NCBI GenBank assembly: GCA_017744935.1
Contig: JAGIAI010000039.1
Coordinates: 1-48,996 of the forward strand
From: Variovorax sp.
GTDB lineage: Bacteria > Pseudomonadota > Gammaproteobacteria > Burkholderiales > Burkholderiaceae_C
Length of the DNA: 48,996 bases
Direction of reading: 5' to 3'
Position 1 is the stretch's first letter, and each line of letters starts with the position of its first letter. The position numbers were made by a program, and so were the translations under genes. The notes below the pieces were generated by a model that ran no database searches, was not told the origin of the DNA, and was given only the letters and a program-made list of their open reading frames with translations. Positions 41,037 through 48,996 of this stretch are shown here, piece after piece.

Positions 41037-42020
41037 TCACAAGGTCAGGATCGTGCAGCCCGTGGTCTTGCGGGCTTCGAGATCGCGGTGCGCCTGCTGC
41101 ACGTCTTCGAGGCGGTAGCGTTGGTCGATCGGGATCTTCACCGCGCCGCTTTCGACCACCGCGAACAGATCGTCCGCCATGGCCTGCGTGCTCTCACGCG
41201 TCGCGATGTGTGTGAAGAGCGTCGGTCGCGTGACGTAGAGCGAGCCCTTCGCCCCGAGCAAGCCGAGATTGAAGGGCGGCACCGGCCCCGACCCGTTGCC
41301 GAAGATCGCGAGCAGACCGAAAGGCCGCAGGCATTCGAGCGAGCCCTCGAAGGTGTCCTTGCCTACCGAGTCGTAGACCACCTTCACGCCCTTGCCGCCG
41401 GTGATCTCCTTCACACGCGCCGCGAAGTTCTCCTTGCTGTAGTTGATCGCGTGCGCTGCGCCGTGGTCCAGCGCCAGCTGGCACTTGGCATCGGTGCCCG
41501 CGGTGCCGATGAGCTTCAGACCCAATGCCTTGGCCCATTGGCAGGCGATCAGTCCCACGCCGCCCGCAGCCGCATGGAACAGGATGAAGTCGCCGGGCTG
41601 CAAGCCTTCCGCCGGCAGCGTCTTCTTGAGCAGGTACTGGGCGGTCAGGCCCTTGAGCATCATTGCGGCGCCGGTCTCGAACGAGATCGCATCGGGCAGC
41701 TTGCAGACGTTGCGGCTCGGCATGACGCGCAGCTCGCTGTACGCGCCGGGCGGCTGGCTTGCATAGGCCGCGCGATCGCCGGCCTTCAGGTGCGTAACGC
41801 CCTCGCCCACCGACTCGACGATGCCGGAAGCTTCCATGCCAAGCTGCAGCGGCATCGGAAACGGGTAGAGCCCGCTGCGCTGGTAGGTGTCGATGAAGTT
41901 CAGGCCCACCGCCTTGTGGCGGATGCGGATCTCGCCGGGGCCGGGGTCGCCGACCTCGACGTCGACGATCTTCAGTTCCTCGGGACCGCCATTGCGGTCG
42001 ATGCGGACGGCTTTGCTCAT
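41037..42020 (-). CDS. NADPH:quinone oxidoreductase (zeta-crystallin type)
   Basis: Medium-chain dehydrogenase/reductase of 327 aa without catalytic zinc ligands. The N-terminus MSKAVRIDRNGGPEELKIVD and the GLNFIDTYQRSGLYP block match QorA-type quinone reductases. The NADPH site is AAAGGVGLIACQWAKALG (about 150-167). It likely performs one-electron quinone reduction. The ATG at 42020 is preferred over an upstream in-frame start. It lies only 4 bp from the convergent Na/Pi gene stop. Confidence 0.93.
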   Translation of the reverse strand: MSKAVRIDRNGGPEELKIVDVEVGDPGPGEIRIRHKAVGLNFIDTYQRSGLYPFPMPLQLGMEASGIVESVGEGVTHLKAGDRAAYASQPPGAYSELRVMPSRNVCKLPDAISFETGAAMMLKGLTAQYLLKKTLPAEGLQPGDFILFHAAAGGVGLIACQWAKALGLKLIGTAGTDAKCQLALDHGAAHAINYSKENFAARVKEITGGKGVKVVYDSVGKDTFEGSLECLRPFGLLAIFGNGSGPVPPFNLGLLGAKGSLYVTRPTLFTHIATRESTQAMADDLFAVVESGAVKIPIDQRYRLEDVQQAHRDLEARKTTGCTILTL

Positions 42021-42113
42021 GGTTTGATTCCTTCTCGAACGAGCCGCGTATGCTGCCACGGACTGGGCGAGGCTGCCGGCTTCGGGACAAGATGCAAGGA
42101 GCCGCTACAGTCG

Positions 42114-43019
42114 ATGCCCATGCAGCAGCGATTGAGTCCGGGCACCGCCCTTCTTCTTGCGGTGCCGCCCCTGCTGTGGGCTGGCAATGCCGTCGTCGGC
42201 CGCGTGGTGCGGGACCTCGTCTCGCCGATGACGCTGAACTTCATCCGCTGGCTTCTCGCTTTCATCGTGCTGCTGCCGTTCGCCGCATCGATGATCAGCC
42301 CCAGGAGCCCGTTGTGGGCGCACTGGAAGCGCTTCACCGTGCTCGGCCTGCTCGGCATCGGCTGCTACAACGCCTTCCAATACCTGGCGCTGCAGACATC
42401 GACGCCGGTCAACGTGACGCTGGTCGGATCGAGCATGCCCCTGTGGATGCTCGCGACCGGCACGCTCTTCTTCGGCGCGAAGATCACTGCGCGCCAGCTG
42501 TTCGGCGCCGCGTTGTCCATGGTGGGCGTCTTGTTCGTGCTGAGCCGGGGCCATTGGGAACAACTCGCCGCACTGCGGCTGGTGCCGGGCGATCTCTACA
42601 TGATGCTGGCCACCATCTCCTGGGCGTTCTACAGCTGGATGCTGTCGCGCACCACCGAGCCGGCCGAAGCGCGCCGCGACTGGGCTTCGTTCCTGATGGC
42701 GCAGATGGTGTTCGGGCTCGCGTGGTCGGCGCTCTTCGCGGCCGGCGAATGGACAGTGACCGATGCGCACATCGACTGGGGATGGCCGCTCGCGGCAGCG
42801 CTGGTGTTCATCACCCTCGGCCCGGCGCTTCTGGCCTATCGGTGCTGGGGCCTCGGCGTGCAGCGCGCCGGGCCTCAGACGGCCGGGTTCTTCAGCAATC
42901 TCACCCCGCTGTTCGCGGCGCTACTCTCGGCGGCGTTCCTTGGGGAGGTGCCGCAGTGGTTCCACGGCGCCGCATTCATCCTGATCGTGGGCGGGATCTG
43001 GGTGTCGTCCCACCGCTGA
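42114..43019 (+). CDS. EamA/DMT-family transporter
   Basis: Inner-membrane protein of 301 aa with about ten hydrophobic helices in two EamA repeats; the second includes GPALLAYRCWGLGVQRAGPQ and LTPLFAALLSAAFLGEVPQW. The family exports amino acids, metabolites or drugs; the substrate is unknown. The ATG at 42114 follows AAGGAG 12 bases upstream; a second ATG two codons on is possible. It is divergent from the quinone oxidoreductase and convergent with the SDR gene, 8 bp away. Confidence 0.9.
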   Translation: MPMQQRLSPGTALLLAVPPLLWAGNAVVGRVVRDLVSPMTLNFIRWLLAFIVLLPFAASMISPRSPLWAHWKRFTVLGLLGIGCYNAFQYLALQTSTPVNVTLVGSSMPLWMLATGTLFFGAKITARQLFGAALSMVGVLFVLSRGHWEQLAALRLVPGDLYMMLATISWAFYSWMLSRTTEPAEARRDWASFLMAQMVFGLAWSALFAAGEWTVTDAHIDWGWPLAAALVFITLGPALLAYRCWGLGVQRAGPQTAGFFSNLTPLFAALLSAAFLGEVPQWFHGAAFILIVGGIWVSSHR

Positions 43020-43027
43020 CCGTCGAC

Positions 43028-43825
43028 TCAGTAAGTGCCCGGGTAGGCGCCGCCGTCGGCGAGCACGTTCTGCCCGGTCATGTAGCCCGCATGCACGCTG
43101 CAGAGGAAGGCGCAGATCGCGCCGAACTCGGTGGCGGTACCGAAGCGACCCGCCGGAATGGTCTTCTGCCGTGCCGCACGGATCGTGTCCATGTCCTGGC
43201 CGGTTTTCTTGACTGCGCCCAGCATCGTTCCGCGCAGGCGATCGGTATCGAAAGCGCCCGGCAGCAGGTTATTGATCGTCACGCCCTTGGCTGCAATGCT
43301 CGATCGCGAGAGTCCGGCCACGAAGCCGGTCAGGCCGCTGCGAGCCCCGTTGCTCAGACCCAGGATGTCGATCGGCGACTTCACCGCGCTGGACGTGATG
43401 TTGACGATGCGCCCGAAACCGCGGGCCGCCATGCCGTCCACGGTTGCCTTGATCAGTTCGATCGGTGTCAGCATGTTGGCATCCACCGCCTTGATCCATG
43501 CCTCACGGTCCCACTCGCGGAAATCGCCGGGCGGCGGGCCACCGGCATTGGTGATGACGATGTCGAAATCCTTGTGCAGCGCAAAGGCGGCAGCGCGGCC
43601 CTCGGCTGTCGTGATGTCCGCCGCGACATGCTTGACGAAGGGCTTGGCCGGATGCGTCGCGGCGATGGCTTCGAGCGACTTCGCCGCCGCGTCGAGCGCC
43701 TCGGCGCCACGCGCCACGATCACCACGTTGACGCCATCGCGCACCAGCGCTTCCGCGCAACCGTAGCCCAGGCCCTTGCTTGCGCCGCACACGAGCGCGG
43801 TCTTGCCTGCGATTCCCAAATCCAT
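43028..43825 (-). CDS. SDR-family oxidoreductase lacking YxxxK
   Basis: Protein of 265 aa with the short-chain dehydrogenase fold: GASKGLG (14-20) for NAD(P), NAGG (93-96) and catalytic-type serines ITSSA (143-147). Where other SDRs have YxxxK, this one reads SNGAR, that is Ser158 and Arg162, so the usual catalytic Tyr and Lys are absent. It is a known subgroup pattern in FabG-like proteins; activity and substrate are uncertain. It is the last gene of the Bug-GGT-EamA-SDR set, 16 bp after the transporter. Confidence 0.88.
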   Translation of the reverse strand: MDLGIAGKTALVCGASKGLGYGCAEALVRDGVNVVIVARGAEALDAAAKSLEAIAATHPAKPFVKHVAADITTAEGRAAAFALHKDFDIVITNAGGPPPGDFREWDREAWIKAVDANMLTPIELIKATVDGMAARGFGRIVNITSSAVKSPIDILGLSNGARSGLTGFVAGLSRSSIAAKGVTINNLLPGAFDTDRLRGTMLGAVKKTGQDMDTIRAARQKTIPAGRFGTATEFGAICAFLCSVHAGYMTGQNVLADGGAYPGTY

Positions 43826-43841
43826 GTTGTGTCCTCCGGGC

Positions 43842-44750
43842 TCAACGGCCCATGCGTGTGAATACGAAGATGCCGGCGATCACCAGCGCAGTGCCGGCTG
43901 CGATCCACGCTGTGAAGGGTTCGCCGAGGATGACGACCCCCATGAGGATGGTCGACATGGGCCCAACCATACCCGTTTGCGCCGCCATGGCGGGGCCGAT
44001 GCGCTCGATGGCCATCATGACGGCAAGGACCGGCAGCGCGGTGCACAGGGTCGCGTTGAGGATGGAGAGCCAGATCACCTGGGGCGCCACCTGGAAGGCC
44101 GAGCCGATCGGCCGCAGGAGCAGGAACTGCCCGATGCACAGCAGGCAGGCCACGCTCGTCGCCAGCCCCACGAGCCGCAGCGAGCCCAGGCGCTTGACGA
44201 ACTCGCCGCTCGCGACGAGATAGAGCGCATAGCTGACTGCGCTCAGGAACACGAGCAATGCACCCCAGGCCGCCGCTGCGCTGTGCCCCAGTTGCACTTC
44301 ATGACCGAAGACCAGCAGCACACCCGCGTAGCTGATCGCCATGCCCATGAACTGACCGCGCGTAATGCGCCGGCGATAGAACACCCAACCGAAGAACAGC
44401 ACCAGTGTCGGGTTGAGATAGAGGATGAGCCGCTCCAGGCTCGCGGTGATGTAGGCCAGCCCGGCGAAGTCGAGAAAGCTCGCCAGGTAGTAGCCCGAGA
44501 AACCCAGTCCCACCACGCCGAACCAGTCGCGCCGCGTGAGCGGCGGCTTGCCGCGCCCCGCCCACCACGCCATGACCGCGAACAGTGGCAGCGCGAAGAG
44601 CATGCGCAGCATGATCAGCGTGACCGCATCGACGCCGTAGCGGTACGCGAGCTTGACGATGATCGCCTTGCCGCTGAAGGCGATGGCACCGAGCGTCGCC
44701 AGCGCGAGGCCCGGGCCGAGACGTTTATGTGCGTGCGGCTCCGCCTGCAC
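43842..44750 (-). CDS. EamA/DMT-family transporter
   Basis: Membrane protein of 302 aa with ten predicted helices and two EamA repeats (AIAFSGKAIIVKLAYRYG; later LSILNATLCTALPVLAVMM). The start codon is probably GTG at 44750, 3 bp after the GGT stop, because no ATG lies before the first helix; a clear Shine-Dalgarno is lacking, so coupling to GGT translation is likely. Its place between GGT and SDR suggests export of a product of the pathway, such as an amino acid. Substrate unknown. Confidence 0.88.
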   Translation of the reverse strand: MQAEPHAHKRLGPGLALATLGAIAFSGKAIIVKLAYRYGVDAVTLIMLRMLFALPLFAVMAWWAGRGKPPLTRRDWFGVVGLGFSGYYLASFLDFAGLAYITASLERLILYLNPTLVLFFGWVFYRRRITRGQFMGMAISYAGVLLVFGHEVQLGHSAAAAWGALLVFLSAVSYALYLVASGEFVKRLGSLRLVGLATSVACLLCIGQFLLLRPIGSAFQVAPQVIWLSILNATLCTALPVLAVMMAIERIGPAMAAQTGMVGPMSTILMGVVILGEPFTAWIAAGTALVIAGIFVFTRMGR

Positions 44751-44753
44751 CTG

Positions 44754-46367
44754 TCAGAACCCGGCCGCGAGGCCGTCGCGACGCGCGTCGCTCGCGGCGA
44801 CGTAGCCTTCCACCGCCGGATCGCCGGCGCGCCAGATGAACTGGCCTGCTCCGAAGTCCTGGTAGGAATCGTTGATGACGTCGACCTTGTGGCCGAGTTC
44901 GACGAGGCCCTTCACCGTCGCCGGATTCATCGCCGCTTCGACGTTGATCTCCAGCCCCGAGTTGAAGCGCCAGCGCGGTGCGTCGCAGGCGGCCTGCGGG
45001 CTCTGGCGGTAGTCGAGCATGCGCACCAGCGTCTGCATGTGGCCTTGCGGCTGCATGTTGCCGCCCATCACGCCGAAGCTCATCACCGGTGCGCCGTCCT
45101 TCGTGAGGAAGGCGGGAATGATGGTGTGGAAGGGCCGCTTGCCGGGCGCAACCACGTTCGGGCTCTCGGCCTTGAGGCTGAAGCCGTGGCCGCGGTTCTG
45201 CAGGCTGATGCCGAACTCGGGCTCCACGCAACCCGAGCCGAAGCCCATGTAGTTGCTCTGGATGAAGCTCACCATCATGCCGCTCTCGTCTGCGGCGGTG
45301 AGGTAGATCGTGCCGCCCTTGACGGGGTTGCCCGCCTTGAAATCCTGCGCCTTTTTCACATCGATGAGTCTGGCACGCGAAGCCAGGTAGGCGTCATCCA
45401 GCATTTGCAGCGGTGTCACCTCCATCGACGATGGGTCGGACACGTAGCGGTAGGTGTCGGCGAAGGCGAGCTTCATCGCCTCGATCTGCAGGTGCTGCGA
45501 AGCGACCGAATCGACCGGGATCGAGGCGATGTCGAAGTGCTTCAGGATGCCGAGCGCGATGAGCGCCGCGATGCCCTGCCCGTTCGGCGGGATCTCGTGC
45601 AATGTGTGCCCGCGGTATTCCTGTGCGATCGGCTCGACCCACTCGGGCTTCCAGTTGGCGAGGTCGCTCACCTTCAGGCTGCCGCCGTTCGCGGTGGAGA
45701 ACTTCTCGAGCGCCGCCGCGATTTCGCCGCTGTAGAAAGCCTCTCCCCTGGTCGCGGCAATGGCCTTCAGCGCGCGTGCGGCGGCAGGAAAGCGGAACAG
45801 CTCGCCAACCTCAGGCGCACGCCCCCACGGCAGGAAGCCCTGTTCGAAGCCCGGCTGCGACCGAAGGATCGGCGTCGCCGCGGCCCACTTCTGCTGCACC
45901 ACCGGCGGCATCAGGTAGCCCCGCTCGGCGATCTCGATCGCCGGTGCCATCAGGTCGGCAAAAGGCAGCTTGCCGAAGCGCTCCGACAGCGCGACCCAGC
46001 TCGCCACGGCGCCCGGCACGGTGACCGAGTCCATGCCGCGCTGGGGCGGCGTGGCCGCATCGTTGCCGTACTTGCGGCGGAAGTATTCCGGCGTCCAGGC
46101 CTGCGGCGCGCAGCCGGAGCCATTGAGTCCATGCAGCTTCTTGCCGTCCCACAGGATGCAGAAGGCATCGCTGCCGAGGCCGTTGCTCACCGGCTCGACG
46201 ATCGTCATCGCGGCTGCCGTTGCGATGGCCGCATCGACGGCGTTGCCGCCCTGGTAGAGGATGCGCAGCCCCGCCTGCGAAGCCAGCGGATGCGAGGTGG
46301 AAACCACGTTGCGCGCAAAGACCGGGATGCGCGTCGAGGTGTACGGATTGGCGTAGTCAAACTTCAT
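44754..46367 (-). CDS. gamma-glutamyltransferase-family protein
   Basis: Ntn-hydrolase of 537 aa that should self-cleave into two subunits and hydrolyse or transfer gamma-glutamyl groups. The likely nucleophile is Thr353 in KGGTIYLTAAD; GGNMQPQGHMQTL is the C-terminal family block and GGNAVDAAIATAAAM the N-terminal one. There is no signal peptide (MKFDYANPYTSTRIP), so unlike E. coli Ggt it is probably cytosolic and may be a glutathione-hydrolase or acylase relative. It starts 2 bp after the Bug gene. Confidence 0.9.
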   Translation of the reverse strand: MKFDYANPYTSTRIPVFARNVVSTSHPLASQAGLRILYQGGNAVDAAIATAAAMTIVEPVSNGLGSDAFCILWDGKKLHGLNGSGCAPQAWTPEYFRRKYGNDAATPPQRGMDSVTVPGAVASWVALSERFGKLPFADLMAPAIEIAERGYLMPPVVQQKWAAATPILRSQPGFEQGFLPWGRAPEVGELFRFPAAARALKAIAATRGEAFYSGEIAAALEKFSTANGGSLKVSDLANWKPEWVEPIAQEYRGHTLHEIPPNGQGIAALIALGILKHFDIASIPVDSVASQHLQIEAMKLAFADTYRYVSDPSSMEVTPLQMLDDAYLASRARLIDVKKAQDFKAGNPVKGGTIYLTAADESGMMVSFIQSNYMGFGSGCVEPEFGISLQNRGHGFSLKAESPNVVAPGKRPFHTIIPAFLTKDGAPVMSFGVMGGNMQPQGHMQTLVRMLDYRQSPQAACDAPRWRFNSGLEINVEAAMNPATVKGLVELGHKVDVINDSYQDFGAGQFIWRAGDPAVEGYVAASDARRDGLAAGF

Positions 46368-46369
46368 GT

Positions 46370-47338
46370 TCAGTCCCCGGTGATCTTGCGTTCGACGATG
46401 ATCTTTTTCCACTTGGCGGTGTCTTCAGCCACCATGCTCGCAAACTGGGCCGGCGTACCGGTCGCCGGCGAAATGCCCAGGCGGGCGAGCTTGTCGCGCG
46501 TTTCAGGATCCGACAGCGCCTGGTTTGCGGCGGCGTTGATGCGAGCCACCAGATCCGCCGGCAGGCCCTTCGGGCCGTAGAGGCCGAACCAGGTGTTCGA
46601 CTCGAAGCCCGGCAGCGTGTCCGCAATCGGCGGAAGGTCCGGAGCGAGCGGGCTACGCTTGAGCGAAGTCACGCCGAGCGCACGCAGGCGGCCGTCCCGC
46701 ACGTAGGGCATGCCCGTGGGCAGCGCATCGAAGAGCACGTCGACCTTGCCCGTGATCAGGTCCGGAATCGCCAGCGCCGTGCCCTTGTACGGGATGTGCG
46801 TCACGAAGATGCCCGCCTGCGCCTTGAAGAGCTCCGCCGTGAGCTGCACGATGGTGCCGTTGCCGCTCGACGCGTAGTTGAGCTTGCCGGGGTTCTTCTT
46901 TGCGTAGTCGATCCATTCGCGCACCGTCTTCGCGGGCGAGCTGTTCGGCACGAGCATGATGCTCGGCGCGTCACCGACATGTGCGATCGGCGTGAAGTCG
47001 TGCACCGTGTCGTAGGGCACCTTGCTGATGAACGGGCCGATCGAGTGCGTGCTCGTCGTGGCCAGCAGCAGCGTGTATCCATCGGCCGGCGCCTTGGCCG
47101 CGAGGTCGGAGCCGATCGCGCCGCCAGCACCCGGCTTGTTGTCGATGACCAGCGTGCCGCCGAGCTTCTCGCCCATCTTCTGCGACAGGGTGCGCGCGAA
47201 CAGGTCCGTCGCGCCACCAGCCGGGAACGGCACGATCAACCGGATCGGCTTGGTCGGAAAGGTCTGCGCAAGACTGGCGGTCGAGGCGGCCAGGCACAGC
47301 GCGGCGGCGCAGGCCTTGATGAACTGATTGCGTTTCAT
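46370..47338 (-). CDS. Bug/TctC-family periplasmic substrate-binding protein
   Basis: Protein of 322 aa with a signal peptide (MKRNQFIKACAAALCLAAST, cleavage near SLAQ). The mature start TKPIRLIVPFPAGGATDLFA and VIDNKPGAGGAIGSDLAAKA are Bug hallmarks. It should capture a carboxylate or amino-acid-like ligand in the periplasm. It is the first gene of a four-gene operon with GGT, EamA and SDR and is divergent from a LysR gene. A tctA permease gene lies just beyond the regulator and could serve it. Confidence 0.93.
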   Translation of the reverse strand: MKRNQFIKACAAALCLAASTASLAQTFPTKPIRLIVPFPAGGATDLFARTLSQKMGEKLGGTLVIDNKPGAGGAIGSDLAAKAPADGYTLLLATTSTHSIGPFISKVPYDTVHDFTPIAHVGDAPSIMLVPNSSPAKTVREWIDYAKKNPGKLNYASSGNGTIVQLTAELFKAQAGIFVTHIPYKGTALAIPDLITGKVDVLFDALPTGMPYVRDGRLRALGVTSLKRSPLAPDLPPIADTLPGFESNTWFGLYGPKGLPADLVARINAAANQALSDPETRDKLARLGISPATGTPAQFASMVAEDTAKWKKIIVERKITGD

Positions 47339-47400
47339 GGTCTGGATTGTGTCGCTGTGATGAACCCCGAATGCTATGCATCGCAGACGCATCAAGCCAG

Positions 47401-47414
47401 ATAATCCGCTTTAT
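47401..47414. promoter_or_regulatory. possible LysR-type operator
   Basis: ATAA-N6-TTAT in the 111-bp divergent region between the Bug operon and the LysR gene, 35 bp before the LysR start. It resembles an LTTR box, although the T-to-A spacing is one base short of T-N11-A. Confidence 0.4.
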
Positions 47415-47449
47415 CCAACTATGAGCCCTGCTTATGGCAGGCGCGCAGC

Positions 47450-48361
47450 ATGGAAGAAATCTCCCTACAACAACTCCGGGCCTTGGCGGCGGTCGCCGAA
47501 TCGGGCAGCTTCACGCTCGCGGCGGAAGCATTGCAACTCACGCAGCCGGCGATCAGCCACCTCATCAAGCGCATGGAGAGCGAACTCGGCCAGGCGCTGG
47601 TCGTGCGCGGCCGGCGCATCCGGATGACCAGCGCGGGGCAGATGATGGTCGACACCGCCGTGCGCGCGCTCCGGCTGATCGACGAATCCGTGGACGCCTG
47701 CCGATCCCAGTCCCAGTTGCGCGAAGGCCGCGTCGTACTGGCCGTGGGCCATCTCACGGCCGGCGCCCTCTTGCCGCCGTTGCTGCGCCGCTTCTCGGAT
47801 ATCCATCCCGGCCTGGCGACCTCGCTGCTCGACAGCACCGCGGAGCAGATGATCTCGCGCGTGCTCACGCAGGAGGCAGACCTCGGCTTCGGATCGGACA
47901 TCGGGCAGAAGCACTCCGAACTCGCCACCGAGCCACTCTTCACCGAACGCATGGGCCTGTTCATGCGCGCGGACCATCCGCTGGCGCAACGCGTCGTGAT
48001 CGATGCGCGGCAGCTCGACGGGCTGCCGTTCATCCATGTCAATCCGGATGCCAATGTGTGGCGGTCCGTCAGCCGGCTGCTTTCCGGTGCGGCCAACGTC
48101 TATCCGCGTGTCGTCCATCACGTCTCGATGCTCTCGACCGCCTTCGGCCTCATCCAGTCCGGCGCGGGCGTCGCGCTGCTGCCGCGCTACGTCGATGTGC
48201 TCATGCCTGCGGACCTGCGCGTGGTCAACGTGACACGCCCTGCACTCGAATACCCGGTGGTTGCGATCCGGCTCGCCAAGCATCCTCTCAGCCCTGCGGC
48301 AATGGCTTTCCTGGCAATGGCACGGCAGCACATGAAGCCACCGCGCACGCAAAGGCCCTGA
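47450..48361 (+). CDS. LysR-family transcription regulator
   Basis: Protein of 303 aa. The N-terminal winged helix reads LQQLRALAAVAESGSFTLAA followed by LTQPAISHLIKRMESELG; the effector domain begins near residue 90 (EGRVVLAVGHLTAGALLPPL). It is transcribed away from the Bug-GGT-EamA-SDR operon and most likely controls it in response to the transported or processed compound. It may also act on the tctA transcript on its other side, which is convergent. Confidence 0.94.
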   Translation: MEEISLQQLRALAAVAESGSFTLAAEALQLTQPAISHLIKRMESELGQALVVRGRRIRMTSAGQMMVDTAVRALRLIDESVDACRSQSQLREGRVVLAVGHLTAGALLPPLLRRFSDIHPGLATSLLDSTAEQMISRVLTQEADLGFGSDIGQKHSELATEPLFTERMGLFMRADHPLAQRVVIDARQLDGLPFIHVNPDANVWRSVSRLLSGAANVYPRVVHHVSMLSTAFGLIQSGAGVALLPRYVDVLMPADLRVVNVTRPALEYPVVAIRLAKHPLSPAAMAFLAMARQHMKPPRTQRP

Positions 48362-48365
48362 AATG

Positions 48366-48390
48366 AAAAACGGCACCCGAAGGTGCCGTT
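48366..48390 (-). terminator. terminator of the tctA transcript
   Basis: AACGGCACC (48369-48377), loop CGAA, GGTGCCGTT (48382-48390). Read on the minus strand, the stem is followed by a T-run (complement of 48366-48370), so it ends the incoming tct transcript 27 bp beyond its stop. The plus side has no T-run. Confidence 0.75.
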
Positions 48391-48416
48391 GAGCAAAGGA
48401 AGTACTGGCGGCCGGA

Positions 48417-48996
48417 TCAGGCCTCCTCCTCCTGGAAGGCTTCCTCTCGCTTCGACTTCACGGCCGGCAGCAGCACGATCACCAGCAACAGGAGCGCCGC
48501 GGCGAGCAGGCCTGCCGAGATCGGACGCGAGACGAACACGACCCAGTCACCACGCGACAGCAGCAGTGCGCGTCGCAGGTTTTCTTCCATCATCGGGCCC
48601 AGGATGAAGCCCAGCAGCAACGGCGCAGGCTCGCAACCCAGCTTGAAGAACATGTAGCCGATGAAGCCGAAGGCCGCGACCATCCAGATGTCGAAGGTGT
48701 TGTTGTTGGTCGAGTACACACCGATCGCGCAGAACAGCACGATGGCCGGGAACAGGAACTTGTACGGCACCGACAGCAGCTTGATCCACATGCCGATCAA
48801 GGGCAGGTTCAGGATGATCAGCATCGCGTTGCCGAGCCACATCGAGGCGATCAGGCCCCAGAAGAGTTCGGGGTTGCTGGTCATCACCTGGGGACCGGGC
48901 TGGATGTTGTGGATGGTCATCGCACCCACCATCAGCGCCATCACCGCGTTGGGCGGAATGCCCAGCGTCAGCAGCGGGATGAACGAGGTCTGCGCA
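48417..48996 (-). CDS. tripartite tricarboxylate transporter permease TctA (partial, C-terminal part)
   Basis: The gene enters from the right edge; about 192 residues are visible. They include QTSFIPLLTLGIPPNAVMAL near the edge, MVGAMTIHNIQPGPQVM, FWGLIASMWLGNAML and LLGFILGPMMEENLRRALLLS, all TctA hallmarks, with at least four membrane segments. The C-terminus is charged (KSKREEAFQEEEA). TctA is the large permease partnering TctB and a TctC/Bug binding protein. The 5' end and any tctB or tctC lie outside the window. Confidence 0.93.
   Translation of the reverse strand, partial: AQTSFIPLLTLGIPPNAVMALMVGAMTIHNIQPGPQVMTSNPELFWGLIASMWLGNAMLIILNLPLIGMWIKLLSVPYKFLFPAIVLFCAIGVYSTNNNTFDIWMVAAFGFIGYMFFKLGCEPAPLLLGFILGPMMEENLRRALLLSRGDWVVFVSRPISAGLLAAALLLLVIVLLPAVKSKREEAFQEEEA

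Noticed and set aside
40968..42113. In-frame upstream extension of the EamA gene at 42114
   Set aside because: It covers the whole antisense strand of the quinone oxidoreductase. The transporter begins with its first helix after 42114, and AAGGAG precedes that start.
43776..46580. Very long open frame on the plus strand (over 900 codons) opposite the SDR, EamA and GGT genes
   Set aside because: Its composition is Arg/His/Ala/Asp-rich without any domain. It mirrors three well-supported minus-strand genes and arises from GC-biased third positions.
1..48996. CRISPR arrays, insertion sequences, prophage or toxin-antitoxin modules
   Set aside because: I saw no regularly spaced short repeats, transposase genes, phage structural genes or paired small toxin/antitoxin genes. 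The only transposase-like signal is the desaturase tail.

Overview
The window reads as chromosomal DNA of a high-GC betaproteobacterium of the order Burkholderiales, most likely the family Comamonadaceae and close to Variovorax. This placement rests on gene content and remembered protein resemblance, not on a search. Supporting features are two Bug/TctC periplasmic binding proteins with a TctA permease gene, a complete livHMGF transporter set, paired acyl-CoA dehydrogenases, an E. coli-length QueF, and the ribF-ileS-lspA block. I see no prophage, insertion sequence, CRISPR array, toxin-antitoxin pair or conjugation gene. Most of the window is core genome.

Layout. 1-279: AT-rich, divergent ~120-bp tandem repeat. 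280-3688 (minus): tightly packed run yaaA, prolyl-hydroxylase-like oxygenase, alpha/beta hydrolase, queF. 3813-7677 (plus): valS and galU. 7705-9427 (minus): cysM, zinc-ribbon Nudix hydrolase, TusA-like protein. 9468-9552: tRNA-Leu(CAA), followed by a lower-GC FkbM-type methyltransferase (minus). 10707-13744: atypical SDR (minus), then a ferredoxin-type reductase and a Bug protein (plus). 13846-17473 (minus): livHMGF. 17722-22074 (minus): ftsK-lolA-rarA, then a Crp/Fnr regulator divergent from trxB. This matches the enterobacterial order trxB-lrp-ftsK-lolA-rarA, except that the regulator is from a different family. 24195-24613: rpmB-rpmG. 24753-30175: desaturase, RsmB-like methyltransferase, M48 protease, DUF1653 protein and purN. 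30319-34102: two acyl-CoA dehydrogenases behind a strong palindrome, then a lipoprotein hydrolase. 34109-34666: HNH nuclease. 34829-39320: ribF-ileS-lspA. 39374-43019: Na/Pi transporter, quinone oxidoreductase and a DMT exporter. 43028-47338 (minus): operon of Bug, gamma-glutamyltransferase, EamA transporter and SDR, divergent from a LysR regulator. 48417 to the right edge: partial tctA.

How the genes work together. There are two amino-acid or carboxylate uptake themes (liv ABC transporter, Bug/Tct system), two class-Ia aminoacyl-tRNA synthetases (valS, ileS) that both have structured upstream regions, and a fatty-acid section (desaturase, acyl-CoA dehydrogenases).

I found no clear novel defence or mobile system. 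The observations most worth following up are: small palindromes at divergent promoters (trxB/crp, HNH/ribF, acyl-CoA dehydrogenase); possible attenuator-like leaders of valS and ileS; the repeat array at the left edge; the LysR-controlled Bug-GGT-EamA-SDR operon; an SDR without its catalytic YxxxK; and a desaturase with a transposase-like C-terminal tail.
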